NCBI GenBank assembly: GCA_021152595.1
Contig: JAGKVC010000070.1
Coordinates: 1 to 15,936 of the forward strand
Length of the DNA stretch: 15,936 nt
Direction: 5' to 3'
Source: Clostridia bacterium
GTDB taxonomy: Bacteria > Bacillota > Clostridia > Oscillospirales > Ruminococcaceae
Part shown: piece by piece, positions 1-7,341 of the stretch
How positions within the stretch are numbered: position 1 is the stretch's first letter
How the letters are laid out: every line of letters starts with the position of its first letter
Notes under the pieces: model-generated
The model's database searches: none
Told to the model about the DNA's origin: nothing
What the model saw: the letters and a program-made list of their open reading frames with translations, nothing else
Translations under genes and position numbers: made by a program

Positions 1-376
1 CCTATCCCCTTAGGTTTTCGCCCCCGTGCCCCCGCTTTCCTGATCCCTTAACCCCCTTAATTTGAAGCCGCTTACTGAATGCGAGCTGCGGCTTTTTGGG
101 TGAATGACTTATGCTCAAACAAGCGGCTCACATCAAACCGCACGCTCAAGCAACGCACGCCAAGTGAGTGGCTCACGCCCTTAGGGGGTTAGGGATGAGG
201 AAAAGGGAGCTCGAGGGAAAAACCTAAAGGGGATAGGGGGAAATAGGGGGAATGTGAGCCTAGCGAACTTCCCCCTGTCCTCTTTGGGTTGTTCCCTCGA
301 ACCCGCGCCCCGCGCCCCGCTAAAATAGACATTTGGAGTATGGATAAAGAATATTACGCTGAATATCTCAATAAAA
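1..376. repeat. Large fold-back repeat, copy 1 (left part cut by window edge)
   Basis: This gene-free stretch forms a long imperfect inverted repeat. Positions 1-60 are complementary to about 180-237, around a centre at 61-178, and the outer right arm continues to about 376. The matching outer left arm would lie before the window. The right arm carries a GC block (about 301-320) and then a conserved end containing GGATAAAGAATATTACGCTG (343-362). A second, complete copy lies at about 9620-10075 in the same orientation. A small hairpin (65-71 with 88-94) followed by five T lies inside and could act as a weak terminator. I see no convincing gene: the minus-strand reading frame here is repeat-derived. 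Confidence 0.75.
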
Positions 377-488
377 AGTACGCAAACAGAAGAATCAAGA
401 ACAAGGAACTGTCTGCTCCCGTTCGCCCTCAATAAAAATAAACATTCGGACAAAAGGGTAAAGAATATTACGCTGACTATCTCATGAA
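322..488. repeat. Pair of direct repeats of about 50 bp
   Basis: The end sequence of the fold-back repeat (about 322-376) recurs about 113 bp downstream (about 435-488). Both units share an AAAATA-rich start, then ACATT-[TC]-GGA, then an identical 18-base core at 345-362 and 459-476, then TATCTCA. The second unit looks like an extra copy of the repeat terminus, possibly a remnant of another insertion. No gene is visible between 377 and 581. Confidence 0.6.
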
Positions 489-581
489 AGAACAGCGAAA
501 AGTGAATCGCTTGATCCGACAGAGAATTGCTTGCAAATCCGACTTTTTCCGTTAAGTCTCCGGTTTTCACACAGGTTTCAC

Positions 582-610
582 TTGACAGATTCCCAAAACT
601 ATGCTATAAT
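582..610 (+). promoter_or_regulatory. Consensus sigma-A promoter of the fatty-acid operon
   Basis: TTGACA (582-587) is followed by exactly 17 bases and TATAAT (605-610), with TG one base before the -10 (602-603), an extended -10 element. Every consensus position matches. The expected transcription start is near 617, leaving a leader of about 70 bases before the regulator gene. Confidence 0.9.
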
Positions 611-640
611 AGCACATGGTGTGCCGGCACATTGTGTGCT
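611..640. promoter_or_regulatory. 30-bp palindromic operator, probably bound by the TetR-family regulator
   Basis: The sequence AGCACA-N3-TGTGCCGGCACA-N3-TGTGCT is symmetric about 625.5: the inner 12 bp (620-631) are a perfect palindrome, and the outer hexamers (611-616, 635-640) pair around the same centre. It begins directly after the -10 box and covers the expected transcription start, the usual place for a repressor site. The adjacent TetR-family gene is the obvious candidate ligand-responsive repressor, which would make the operon autoregulated. Binding is inferred, not shown. Confidence 0.75.
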
Positions 641-688
641 GAGCATCGGACCTGCGATTTTCTGTCGCGGAAAGGAGTCTGACACAGC

Positions 689-1285
689 ATGGAACATGCA
701 GGCGAAATATCTGCACCGAAGCAGGAACGCATCCGCGATGATATCTCCGATCAGATCGTTGAGATTGTGGCTCGCATTGCCGCAGAGGAGGGCGCCCACA
801 AGGTTACGGTCAAGAAGATCATTACGGAGTTAGGCGTGACAAACCGCGTGTTCTATAACCGGTTTGCAAATATCGACGAGGTGCTGCGGATCGTCTACCG
901 CAACGCGATCGTCAATATGCGCGAGAACATCAAGCCGGAATTCCATGACAGAGCGAGCTTTGAACAGTTCTGCATTGATACCGCGGTCGATGTGCTGATG
1001 CAGACCTATGACGTCAAAATGCAGTTCAGACGCTATATCTTTGAGCATGATTCCCTGACCGAGGAGAACCGCGTCTGGTGGTACGGGAAAATCAAAAAAT
1101 ATTATCAGTATGCGCTGGAACAGGGCTTTGCAAAGAAGGTCGATGCGGATGCGCTCTGCTATGCGATCTGGTGCTTTTGCAGAGGCTACTACGCCGACGC
1201 TGTTTCACGGCAGCTCTCCCGTGAGGAGGCTGTGCGCTACTTTACCTTTGGCTTCACATGTCTGCTGAACGGCGTGGTTGCCTGA
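689..1285 (+). CDS. TetR-family transcriptional regulator
   Basis: Predicted DNA-binding regulator of 198 residues, normal for the family. The N-terminal helix-turn-helix lies at about residues 38-66, with the typical TVKKI..ELGVTNRVFYNRF pattern. The rest is helical and aromatic-rich, as expected for a ligand-binding and dimerisation domain. The start at 689 is preceded by AAAGGAG (671-677), a somewhat long spacing of 11 bases. It is the first gene after the consensus promoter and the palindrome at 611-640, and lies 31 bp before fabH. It therefore probably represses its own operon and responds to a fatty-acid or acyl-thioester signal. TetR-type control of fab genes is known in other bacteria (for example FabR, FasR), but the ligand here cannot be read from sequence. 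Confidence 0.9.
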   Translation: MEHAGEISAPKQERIRDDISDQIVEIVARIAAEEGAHKVTVKKIITELGVTNRVFYNRFANIDEVLRIVYRNAIVNMRENIKPEFHDRASFEQFCIDTAVDVLMQTYDVKMQFRRYIFEHDSLTEENRVWWYGKIKKYYQYALEQGFAKKVDADALCYAIWCFCRGYYADAVSRQLSREEAVRYFTFGFTCLLNGVVA

Positions 1286-1316
1286 CAGAATATGATACAG
1301 AAAGAGGAGAGCCGGA

Positions 1317-2010
1317 ATGAGTATTCGGATATTGGGAACCGGTGCATATGTGCCGGAAAAAATACTGACGAACGATGATCTTTCTAAGATGGTGGATACC
1401 TCCGATGAATGGATCACGCAGCGCGTCGGGGTGAAGGAACGTCGTGTCTCCGTCAATGAATCGGCGGCGGAAATGGGCGCAAAGGCGGCACAGCGTGCGC
1501 TGGAGGACCTGCGTCATCTTCGGCGACGGCTCCGGTGCGTTCGTCATCGGAAAGGGCGACAATTACCTCGCCTCGCATCTCCATACGCAGGGCGGCGACA
1601 GCGTGCTTTCGATTCCGCTCAGCAAGGGCAATTCCCCCTTCTACGAAAAAGACGTCGAACCGCTCGCGGTCCATATGAGCGGTCAGGAAACCTTCAAATT
1701 TGCCGTCAAACAGATCAATGCCGACCTAAAGCTCATCGCGGAGCAGGCAGGCGTTGCGGTCACTGACTTTGACTGGATCGTGCCGCATCAGGCGAATTAC
1801 CGCATCATTGAGCTGGCGGCGCGCAGACTCGGCATCCCGATCGAAAAGTTTGTGCTGAATCTCGACCGCTTCGGCAATACTTCCTCGGCCAGTGTGCCGA
1901 TCTCATTCGATGAGCTTGCACGCAGCGGCAAGCTGAAAAAAGGCGATCTCATTGCGATGTGCGCATTCGGCGGCGGTCTTTCCAGCGCTGCATGCCTCAT
2001 CCGCTGGTGA
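1317..2010 (+). pseudogene. fabH: 3-oxoacyl-ACP synthase III (FabH), internal deletion with frameshift
   Basis: FabH starts fatty-acid chains by condensing acetyl-CoA or a branched acyl-CoA with malonyl-ACP. The gene starts well (ATG 1317, purine-rich ribosome site at about 1301-1310) and the first 65 residues are typical, including GTGAYVPEK and DEWI..R.G...R. At about 1503-1511 the match breaks and resumes in another frame (codons in phase with 1510) at TCVIFGDGSGAF. It then runs to the normal C-terminus with the catalytic PHQAN histidine motif and the GNTSSAS asparagine motif. About 230 codons remain against the usual 320 or so. The missing part, roughly 90 residues, contains the nucleophilic cysteine region. 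Neither fragment could condense. It is either a genuine pseudogene or a local assembly or sequencing deletion. Confidence 0.85.
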
Positions 2011-2064
2011 GCTGACGCATCCCTTTGGCTATCAATAAGCATTCCGCTTATTTCAGTCCGTAGA

Positions 2065-2130
2065 ATAAGGTGTCTCCGACGGATTCAAAATGGGGGCGCT
2101 GCCACCAATCTCCCGCTTAAGGGCTAGCTA
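2065..2130 (+). repeat. Dispersed short repeat R, copy 1
   Basis: Positions 2065-2085 are identical over 21 bases to 6401-6421, and the following AATGGGGGCGCTGCC-like segment resembles the copies at 12620-12649 (minus strand) and 15882-15936. It lies in the 280-bp gap between fabH and acpP. The element seems truncated after about 2130. Confidence 0.7.
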
Positions 2131-2162
2131 TCCTACGGTGTTGCTGCGCAAACCGTTAAGAA

Positions 2163-2195
2163 TCCCGTTTTCAGCAGAATCAACGGAAAACGGGA
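2163..2195. other. Hairpin upstream of acpP
   Basis: A 10-bp perfect stem (2163-2172 with 2186-2195, TCCCGTTTTC / GAAAACGGGA) encloses a 13-base loop. No T-run follows directly, so it is a poor intrinsic terminator. It may instead be a processing or stability element ahead of acpP, whose product is needed in large amounts. I see no convincing promoter between it and acpP. Confidence 0.45.
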
Positions 2196-2292
2196 GAGCG
2201 ATCTGACATATTCCTTTTCTATAGCCTGTCATGAGCAGCCGCTTATTTTTAGATATATCCAATTCCAAACATTGATTATGGAGGAACGAATT

Positions 2293-2514
2293 ATGAACAG
2301 CGAAAAGATTATCGAAGTCCTTGCAAACCACCTCGAGATGGATCCCTCTGAGATCACCGAGGAGACCACCTTCGCAGACCTCGGCGTCGATTCCCTCGAA
2401 GCAGTCGAGATCATGATGGAGCTGGAAGATGAGCTGGGCGTTGAGATCAACCCGCAGGAGGCAGGTACTTCTGTCAAGGAGCTGATCGCTTACGTGGACA
2501 GCAAGCAGGGCTGA
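2293..2514 (+). CDS. acpP: Acyl carrier protein
   Basis: Small acidic carrier of growing acyl chains, 73 residues. It contains the DSL motif (GVDSLEAVEIMMELEDELGV) with Ser34 as the 4'-phosphopantetheine attachment site, in the usual helix II position. An in-frame ATG 21 bases upstream exists, but the start at 2293 is preferred: it sits 8 bases after a GGAGG site (2280-2284) and gives the canonical length. It lies 283 bp after the broken fabH and 4 bp before fabK. The wide gap upstream, with a repeat and a hairpin, is unusual for the operon and may allow separate control of ACP level. Confidence 0.96.
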   Translation: MNSEKIIEVLANHLEMDPSEITEETTFADLGVDSLEAVEIMMELEDELGVEINPQEAGTSVKELIAYVDSKQG

Positions 2515-2518
2515 TTCC

Positions 2519-3454
2519 ATGGAGCGCACGGCAATTCTCTGTGATTTGCTGGGTACCCGTTATCCGCTGATGCAGGGCGGCATGGCGCATATCTCCGATG
2601 CGCGCCTTGCAGCAGCGGTCTCTAACGGCGGCGGACTGGGCATTATCTCTGCCGCAAGCGGAAACCCGGAACAGATCGCAGCACAGATTGATGAAGCACG
2701 CGCACTGACTGACAAGCCCTTCGGCGTCAATATCATGCTGCGCGGTAATAATATTGATGCGATCGCTAAGCTGGTCGCGGAAAAGAAGGTCGCGGTTGTG
2801 ACCACAGGTGCCGGTTCTCCGGCAGAATATATCCCGATGTGGCGCGAAGCCGGTATCAAGGTCATTCCGGTGATCTCGACCGCTGCAATGGCTCAGCTCA
2901 TGGAGAAATCCGGTGCGGATGCCATTGTTGCGGAGGGTACGGAATCCGGCGGTCATGTCGGTGAAATGACGACAATGGCACTTGTACCGCAGGTCTGCGA
3001 CGCGGTGAAGATCCCTGTCATTGCGGCAGGCGGCATCGCGGACGGCAGAGGCGTGGCTGCGGCATTCATGCTCGGCGCATGCGGTGTGCAGATCGGTACC
3101 AGATTCCTTGCGGCGACTGAATGCAGCATTCATCCGGAATATAAATCCAGAGTGCTGAAGGCGAAGGATACCTCGACCGTTGTCACCGGCAAGCGGCTCG
3201 GACATCCCGTCCGCTCGCTGAAATCCGCGTTCTCGCGCGGCTATGCCAAGGTCGAATATACCGATATCTCTGACGAAGATCTGGAGGCAATGGCAGTCGG
3301 CACGCTGCGTGCGGCTGTCGTGGACGGCGATCCGAAGCGCGGATGCTTCCTCGCAGGACAGATCTCCGGCATGGTGAATAAAGAGCAGCCCGCTGCTGAG
3401 ATGATCGCGGAGATCATGGAACAGGCAGGCTCGCTGCTCGGAACGCAGTTCTGA
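2519..3454 (+). CDS. fabK: Enoyl-ACP reductase II (FMN-dependent)
   Basis: Catalyses the last reduction of each elongation round, trans-2-enoyl-ACP to acyl-ACP, using NAD(P)H and FMN. The 311 residues match the FabK type of TIM-barrel flavoprotein: QGGMAHI (about 19-25), GGLGII (38-43), the signature ESGGHVGEMTTMALVPQV (142-159) with His146 at the position of the catalytic histidine, and phosphate-binding loops AAGGIADGRG (169-178) and GVQIGTRF. It starts 4 bp after the acpP stop. FabK rather than FabI is common in Clostridia and streptococci, and FabK enzymes are naturally insensitive to triclosan. A 2-nitropropane dioxygenase-like name would reflect the superfamily only; the signature and context favour FabK. 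Confidence 0.95.
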   Translation: MERTAILCDLLGTRYPLMQGGMAHISDARLAAAVSNGGGLGIISAASGNPEQIAAQIDEARALTDKPFGVNIMLRGNNIDAIAKLVAEKKVAVVTTGAGSPAEYIPMWREAGIKVIPVISTAAMAQLMEKSGADAIVAEGTESGGHVGEMTTMALVPQVCDAVKIPVIAAGGIADGRGVAAAFMLGACGVQIGTRFLAATECSIHPEYKSRVLKAKDTSTVVTGKRLGHPVRSLKSAFSRGYAKVEYTDISDEDLEAMAVGTLRAAVVDGDPKRGCFLAGQISGMVNKEQPAAEMIAEIMEQAGSLLGTQF

Positions 3455-3485
3455 GGGACTGCGGCAGATACGGAGGCAGCTCAAA

Positions 3486-4409
3486 ATGGGTAAAATTGCA
3501 TTTCTTTTTGCAGGACAGGGCGCACAGTACAGCGGCATGGGCAGCTCACTCTATGAGACCAGTGACGCGGCAAGAGCGCTCTATGATGCGGCGGAGCAGA
3601 TCCGCCCGAATACAATGAATCAATCCTTCTCGGGGACTGCCGAGGAGCTCAAGCGCACCGAAAATACACAGCCCTGCCTGTATCTTGTCGATCTGGCGGC
3701 GGCGCGTGCGCTCGATGAGGCAGGCATTCATGCGGATGCTGTCGCAGGCTTCTCGCTCGGCGAGATCGCGGCGCTTGCCTATGCAGGTGCCTACTCCGAT
3801 ACCGACGGCTTCAAGATCGTCAGCACACGCGGAAAGCTCATGCAGGATGCGTCCGATGCAGCCGATACCGCTATGTGCGCGGTCGTCAAGCTCGATGCGG
3901 AGACGGTCGCAAAGACCGCTGCGGAATTCGATCAGCTCTATGCGGTCAATTTCAACTGCCCCGGTCAGACCGTTGTTTCCGGTCTTTCCAGCAGTATGCC
4001 GGCATTTACCGCGAAGGTCAAGGAGCTGGGCGGCAGATGCATTCCGCTCGCTGTCAGCGCGGCATTCCATTCGCCCTTCATGAACGATGCGGCGGAATAC
4101 TTCGGCGCTGTACTCAAATCCTTCTGCTTTGCAAAGCCGGAGATTCCGGTCTATGCAAATCTCACCGCGCTGCCCTATGAGGCGGAACAGATCGCGGAGA
4201 CTCTGAGACAGCAGATGTGCAATCCGGTTCGCTGGCAGACAACCATCGAGAATATGATCGCGGAAGGCTTTACCGATTTCATTGAGGTCGGCGCAGGCAA
4301 GACGCTCAGCGGTCTCGTGAAGAAAATTTCCGCAGATGTGCGGGTTTACAATGTGGACAGCGCAGAGACGCTGGCAGAAACAATCAAGGCGGTGAAAGAA
4401 GCATGCTGA
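3486..4409 (+). CDS. fabD: Malonyl-CoA:ACP transacylase
   Basis: Transfers malonyl from CoA to ACP, supplying the extender unit for FabF. It is 307 residues, the usual length. Visible motifs are GQGAQY (10-15), the nucleophile elbow GFSLGE (88-93, Ser90), Arg115 in STRGKLMQ that binds the malonyl carboxylate, His195 in AFHSPFM, and a C-terminal GAGKTLSGLVKK in place of the more common GPGK. The start follows GGAGG (3472-3476) at 9 bases. It lies 31 bp after fabK, and its stop overlaps the fabG start by 7 bases, suggesting translational coupling. Confidence 0.96.
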   Translation: MGKIAFLFAGQGAQYSGMGSSLYETSDAARALYDAAEQIRPNTMNQSFSGTAEELKRTENTQPCLYLVDLAAARALDEAGIHADAVAGFSLGEIAALAYAGAYSDTDGFKIVSTRGKLMQDASDAADTAMCAVVKLDAETVAKTAAEFDQLYAVNFNCPGQTVVSGLSSSMPAFTAKVKELGGRCIPLAVSAAFHSPFMNDAAEYFGAVLKSFCFAKPEIPVYANLTALPYEAEQIAETLRQQMCNPVRWQTTIENMIAEGFTDFIEVGAGKTLSGLVKKISADVRVYNVDSAETLAETIKAVKEAC

Positions 4410-5149
4410 ACGGTAAAACAGCGCTCGTCACGGGCGGCGCACGCGGCATCGGTGCTGCGATTTGCAGAAAGCTCGCATCCCTCGGCGCGGATATCGCAAT
4501 CGTCGATCTCACTGTGACCGAGCAGGCACAGGCGCTCGAAGCGGAAATCCAGTCGGAATACGGCGTCAAGGCAAAAGCCTATGCCTGCAATGTCGGCGAT
4601 GCCGAACAGTGCAAGGCGACGGTCAAGCAGGTCATTGCGGATCTCGGAAATGTGACGATCCTTGTCAACAATGCCGGCATCACGCGCGACGGTCTGATCC
4701 TCGGCATGAAGGAAGCGGATTTCGACGCCGTTATCAATACAAATCTCAAGGGTACATTCAACATGACACAGGCCTGCTACCGCCCGTTCATGAAGCAGAA
4801 GTACGGCAAGATCGTCAACCTCGGTTCGGTCTCCGGTCTGCTCGGTACGGCTGGTCAGGCAAACTATGCAGCATCCAAGGCAGGCGTGATGGCGCTGACC
4901 AAGGTCACGGCAAGAGAGCTTGCCTCCAGAGGCGTCACCTGCAATGCCATTGCACCGGGTTTTATCGCAACCGATATGACAAAGGAGATCAGCGACGAAG
5001 CAACGCAGAACTATCTCACATCCATTCCCGTCGGCAGAGCCGGTCAGCCTGAGGATGTTGCAAATCTCGCAGCATTCCTTGCCTCGCCGGAGTCGGATTA
5101 TATCACCGGAACGGTGATCCGCATTGACGGCGGTCTCGCTATTTCATAA
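4403..5149 (+). CDS. fabG: 3-oxoacyl-ACP reductase
   Basis: NADPH-dependent reduction of 3-oxoacyl-ACP to 3-hydroxyacyl-ACP. This 248-residue short-chain dehydrogenase has the nucleotide loop TGGARGIG (10-17), NNAG (89-92), Asn114, and the catalytic Ser142, Tyr155 and Lys159 (YAASK). It also has the C-terminal TGTVIRIDGG typical of FabG. The start overlaps the end of fabD by 7 bases; fabF begins 12 bp downstream. Position between fabD and fabF makes FabG far more likely than another SDR. Confidence 0.95.
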   Translation: MLNGKTALVTGGARGIGAAICRKLASLGADIAIVDLTVTEQAQALEAEIQSEYGVKAKAYACNVGDAEQCKATVKQVIADLGNVTILVNNAGITRDGLILGMKEADFDAVINTNLKGTFNMTQACYRPFMKQKYGKIVNLGSVSGLLGTAGQANYAASKAGVMALTKVTARELASRGVTCNAIAPGFIATDMTKEISDEATQNYLTSIPVGRAGQPEDVANLAAFLASPESDYITGTVIRIDGGLAIS

Positions 5150-5161
5150 ACGGAGGAAGCT

Positions 5162-6400
5162 ATGGCAAACAGAAGAGTAGTCGTGACCGGTCTCGGCGCG
5201 CTCACCCCGATCGGCAATGATGTCGCAAGCTACTGGGACGGGCTGAAGAACGGCAAAAACGGTATTGATTTTATCACACGGTTCGATGCATCCGATCTCA
5301 AGGCGAAGCTCGCCGCTGAGGTCAAGGACTTTGATCCGAAGCAGTTTCTTGATGCAAAAACAGTCCGCCAGACCGACCGCTGCCAGCAGTATGCGCTGAC
5401 GGCCGCAATGCAGGCGGTCGAGGATTCCGGCATCCGCGACAAGATCGCGCCGGAGCGCTTCGGCGTCTATTTCGGCACAGGCATCGGCGGCTTCGAGACA
5501 TTCGTCAATGAACACAACACCTTCCTGAACAGAGGTCCGGCGCGCGTTTCGCCGTTCTTCATCACGAAGATGATCGCCAATATGTCTGCCGGTATGATCG
5601 CAATTCAGATGCATGCACAGGGACCGTGTATCGAGGTCACGACCGCATGCGCAACCGGTACCAATGCAATCGGTGAGGCGCTGCGCGCAATCCGCCACGG
5701 CTATGCGGATGCGATCATTGCAGGCGGTGTCGATGCGGTCATTCATCCGCTGTCGATGTCCGGCTTCATCAACTGCCAGGCACTCAGCGAAAGCACCGAT
5801 GTCAACGCGGCTTCGATCCCCTTTGACAAGCGCAGAAACGGCTTTGTCATGGGCGAGGGCGCAGGCGCGCTGATCCTCGAGGAATATGAGCATGCCGTCG
5901 CACGCGGCGCGAAGATCTATGCGGAGCTTGTCGGCTACGGCAGCACATGCGACGCTTATCATGTCACCGCACCGGACAGCGAAGCAGCCGCTTCCTCCAA
6001 GGCGATTGCGGATTGTCTCGCGGAGGTCGGCAGAGAGGTTCCGGCAGGCGAGATCTACCTGAATGCACACGGCACCAGCACGCCGCTCAACGATAAGACC
6101 GAGACCAATGCCATCAAAAAGGCATTCGGCGAGGAGCGCGCTTATCAGATCCATATCAGCTCGACGAAATCCATGACCGGTCACCTGCTCGGTGCTGCCG
6201 GTGCGATTGAGGCGATCGCTGCGGTCAAGGCGCTCGAGAATAATCTCGTTCCGCCGACCATTAACTATAAGGAAGCGGATCCGGAATGCGATTTGCAGAT
6301 CACGCCGAATACCGCGCTCGAAACACCGCTCTCGCTGGCGCTTTCGACCTCGCTCGGCTTCGGCGGACATAACGCCTGCATCGCGTTTGCCAAGCTGTAA
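5162..6400 (+). CDS. fabF: 3-oxoacyl-ACP synthase II
   Basis: Elongating condensing enzyme joining malonyl-ACP to acyl-ACP, 412 residues as expected. The catalytic triad is visible: Cys163 in TTACATGTNAIGEA, His303 in NAHGTSTPLND and His341 in GHLLGAAGAIEA, with Lys336 in STKSMTGH. The C-terminal SLGFGGHNACIAF is typical of the family. GGAGG at 5152-5156 fixes the start. FabF is intact, in contrast to fabH, so elongation is preserved while classical initiation is in doubt. Immediately after its stop begins a repeat and hairpin array that separates it from fabZ. Confidence 0.97.
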   Translation: MANRRVVVTGLGALTPIGNDVASYWDGLKNGKNGIDFITRFDASDLKAKLAAEVKDFDPKQFLDAKTVRQTDRCQQYALTAAMQAVEDSGIRDKIAPERFGVYFGTGIGGFETFVNEHNTFLNRGPARVSPFFITKMIANMSAGMIAIQMHAQGPCIEVTTACATGTNAIGEALRAIRHGYADAIIAGGVDAVIHPLSMSGFINCQALSESTDVNAASIPFDKRRNGFVMGEGAGALILEEYEHAVARGAKIYAELVGYGSTCDAYHVTAPDSEAAASSKAIADCLAEVGREVPAGEIYLNAHGTSTPLNDKTETNAIKKAFGEERAYQIHISSTKSMTGHLLGAAGAIEAIAAVKALENNLVPPTINYKEADPECDLQITPNTALETPLSLALSTSLGFGGHNACIAFAKL

Positions 6401-6780
6401 ATAAGGTGTCTCCGACGGATTGAGAATGGGGGCTGCTCGCCACACTGCGCTATGAGTTTGCAAAGCAAACTCACCCAAACCCCTCGCTGGGGATATCATC
6501 CCCGGACCCCGTTTTTATGTGGGGATGATTAGGGGACGCTTTCCCTGAACAATTTAAGGAGCGCACGGCGAAGCCAAAATAAAAGTTTGCAGGTTTCCAA
6601 AGGGCAGCGCCCTTTGGTCGCTCTCCGCAGAGAGCGAAATTCCCCGGCGTCAGGAGCTCCGCAGGGGTGAATCCGATAAAACGATCCGGCGGATCGTTTT
6701 TCGGAGAGGGGAGCCCTGCGACAGAGGGCGCCCCTAAGTGAATTGCAAAGCAATTCACAGGCTGCTGCGACTGCTTAAGT
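6401..6780 (+). repeat. Dispersed repeat R, copy 2: hairpin array between fabF and fabZ
   Basis: This 500-bp gap holds no convincing gene; the minus-strand reading frames are repeat-derived. It opens with the 21-base motif shared with 2065-2085. It then carries at least five perfect hairpins: 6453-6473 (GAGTTTGC-AAA-GCAAACTC core), 6597-6617 (CCAAAGGGC-AGC-GCCCTTTGG), 6618-6637, 6678-6700 and 6738-6758 (GTGAATTGC-AAA-GCAATTCAC). The CCAAAGGG-type stem recurs in the copy at 12582-12604. Such composite palindromic elements probably form structured RNA and may alter mRNA stability or end transcription between the fab and acc parts. Confidence 0.75.
6678..6701 (+). terminator. Possible intrinsic terminator within the repeat after fabF
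   Basis: A 10-bp perfect stem AAAACGATCC / GGATCGTTTT with a GGC loop ends in a run of five T (6697-6701). It would work as a modest bidirectional terminator and could separate fabF from fabZ transcription. It is one of several repeat-borne hairpins, so function is uncertain. Confidence 0.35.
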
Positions 6781-6906
6781 TGTTGGCGCCGTTTCCCTGA
6801 AGCATCCCGATTTGCAGCATAAGATCAAAGCATTTATTTTCTGCTGTTTGTTTATCATGGGATGCAAGGCGCATAACAGATATTACAATTATACGGAGGG
6901 ATACAC

Positions 6907-7341
6907 ATGAACCGGACAGAACTCATGGAGCTGCTGCCGCACCGCAACAGTATGCTGCTGCTCGATGAAGCAGAGGTCATTGACGGTGCTGCACACGGAA
7001 AAAAGAAAATTACCGGCGAGGAATGGTTCCTTGACGGACATTTCCCCGGACATCCGGTTGTGCCGGGTGTGATCCTCTGCGAGATTATGGCGCAGTCGGT
7101 CTGCGTCTGCATGGAACGGCAGCCGGACGGCTCGCAGCCGCTGACGCTGTTCACCGGCATCGACAAGGTGAAATTCCGCAATCCGGTCGTGCCGGGCGAT
7201 CTCTTTGAGACGAAATGCGAAATCACCAAGAACCGCGGTCCGTTTTACTGGGCAAAGGGCGAGGGTTATGTGGACGGCAAGCTCTGCGTGAGTGCCGAGT
7301 TCTCGTTCGTCATCAAGCCGCAGGAGGAGACAAAGGCATGA
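6907..7341 (+). CDS. fabZ: 3-hydroxyacyl-ACP dehydratase
   Basis: Dehydrates 3-hydroxyacyl-ACP to trans-2-enoyl-ACP. The 144-residue hotdog-fold protein carries LLPHRNSMLLLDE, the active-site helix motif HFPGHPVVPGVI with catalytic His45, and Glu59 in CEIMAQS. The start follows GGAGGG (6895-6900) at 6 bases. Its stop overlaps the accD start in ATGA. In related clostridial clusters fabZ usually lies between accB and accC; here neither is adjacent and fabZ joins accD directly. FabA is unlikely, as the pattern is that of FabZ. Confidence 0.95.
   Translation: MNRTELMELLPHRNSMLLLDEAEVIDGAAHGKKKITGEEWFLDGHFPGHPVVPGVILCEIMAQSVCVCMERQPDGSQPLTLFTGIDKVKFRNPVVPGDLFETKCEITKNRGPFYWAKGEGYVDGKLCVSAEFSFVIKPQEETKA

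Noticed and set aside
181..570. Minus-strand 129-codon frame in the left intergenic region
   Set aside because: It runs through the arms of the fold-back repeat and the direct repeats, with low-complexity translation and no related protein recognised.
2474..3538. Minus-strand frame of 354 codons opposite fabK
   Set aside because: It covers the start of fabD and all of fabK, both well supported; no motif or promoter is seen on the minus strand.
5144..6499. Minus-strand open frame of 451 codons opposite fabF
   Set aside because: The same effect: the + strand encodes an intact FabF with its Cys-His-His triad, and the antisense product has no family features or ribosome site.
6471..6758. Minus-strand frames in the gap between fabF and fabZ
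   Set aside because: They consist of successive palindromes of the dispersed repeat, so codons reflect repeat structure.
6848..6889. Promoter immediately before fabZ
   Set aside because: TACAAT at 6884-6889 has no matching -35 at 16-18 bases, and TTGTTT at 6848 has no matching -10, so I could not support it.
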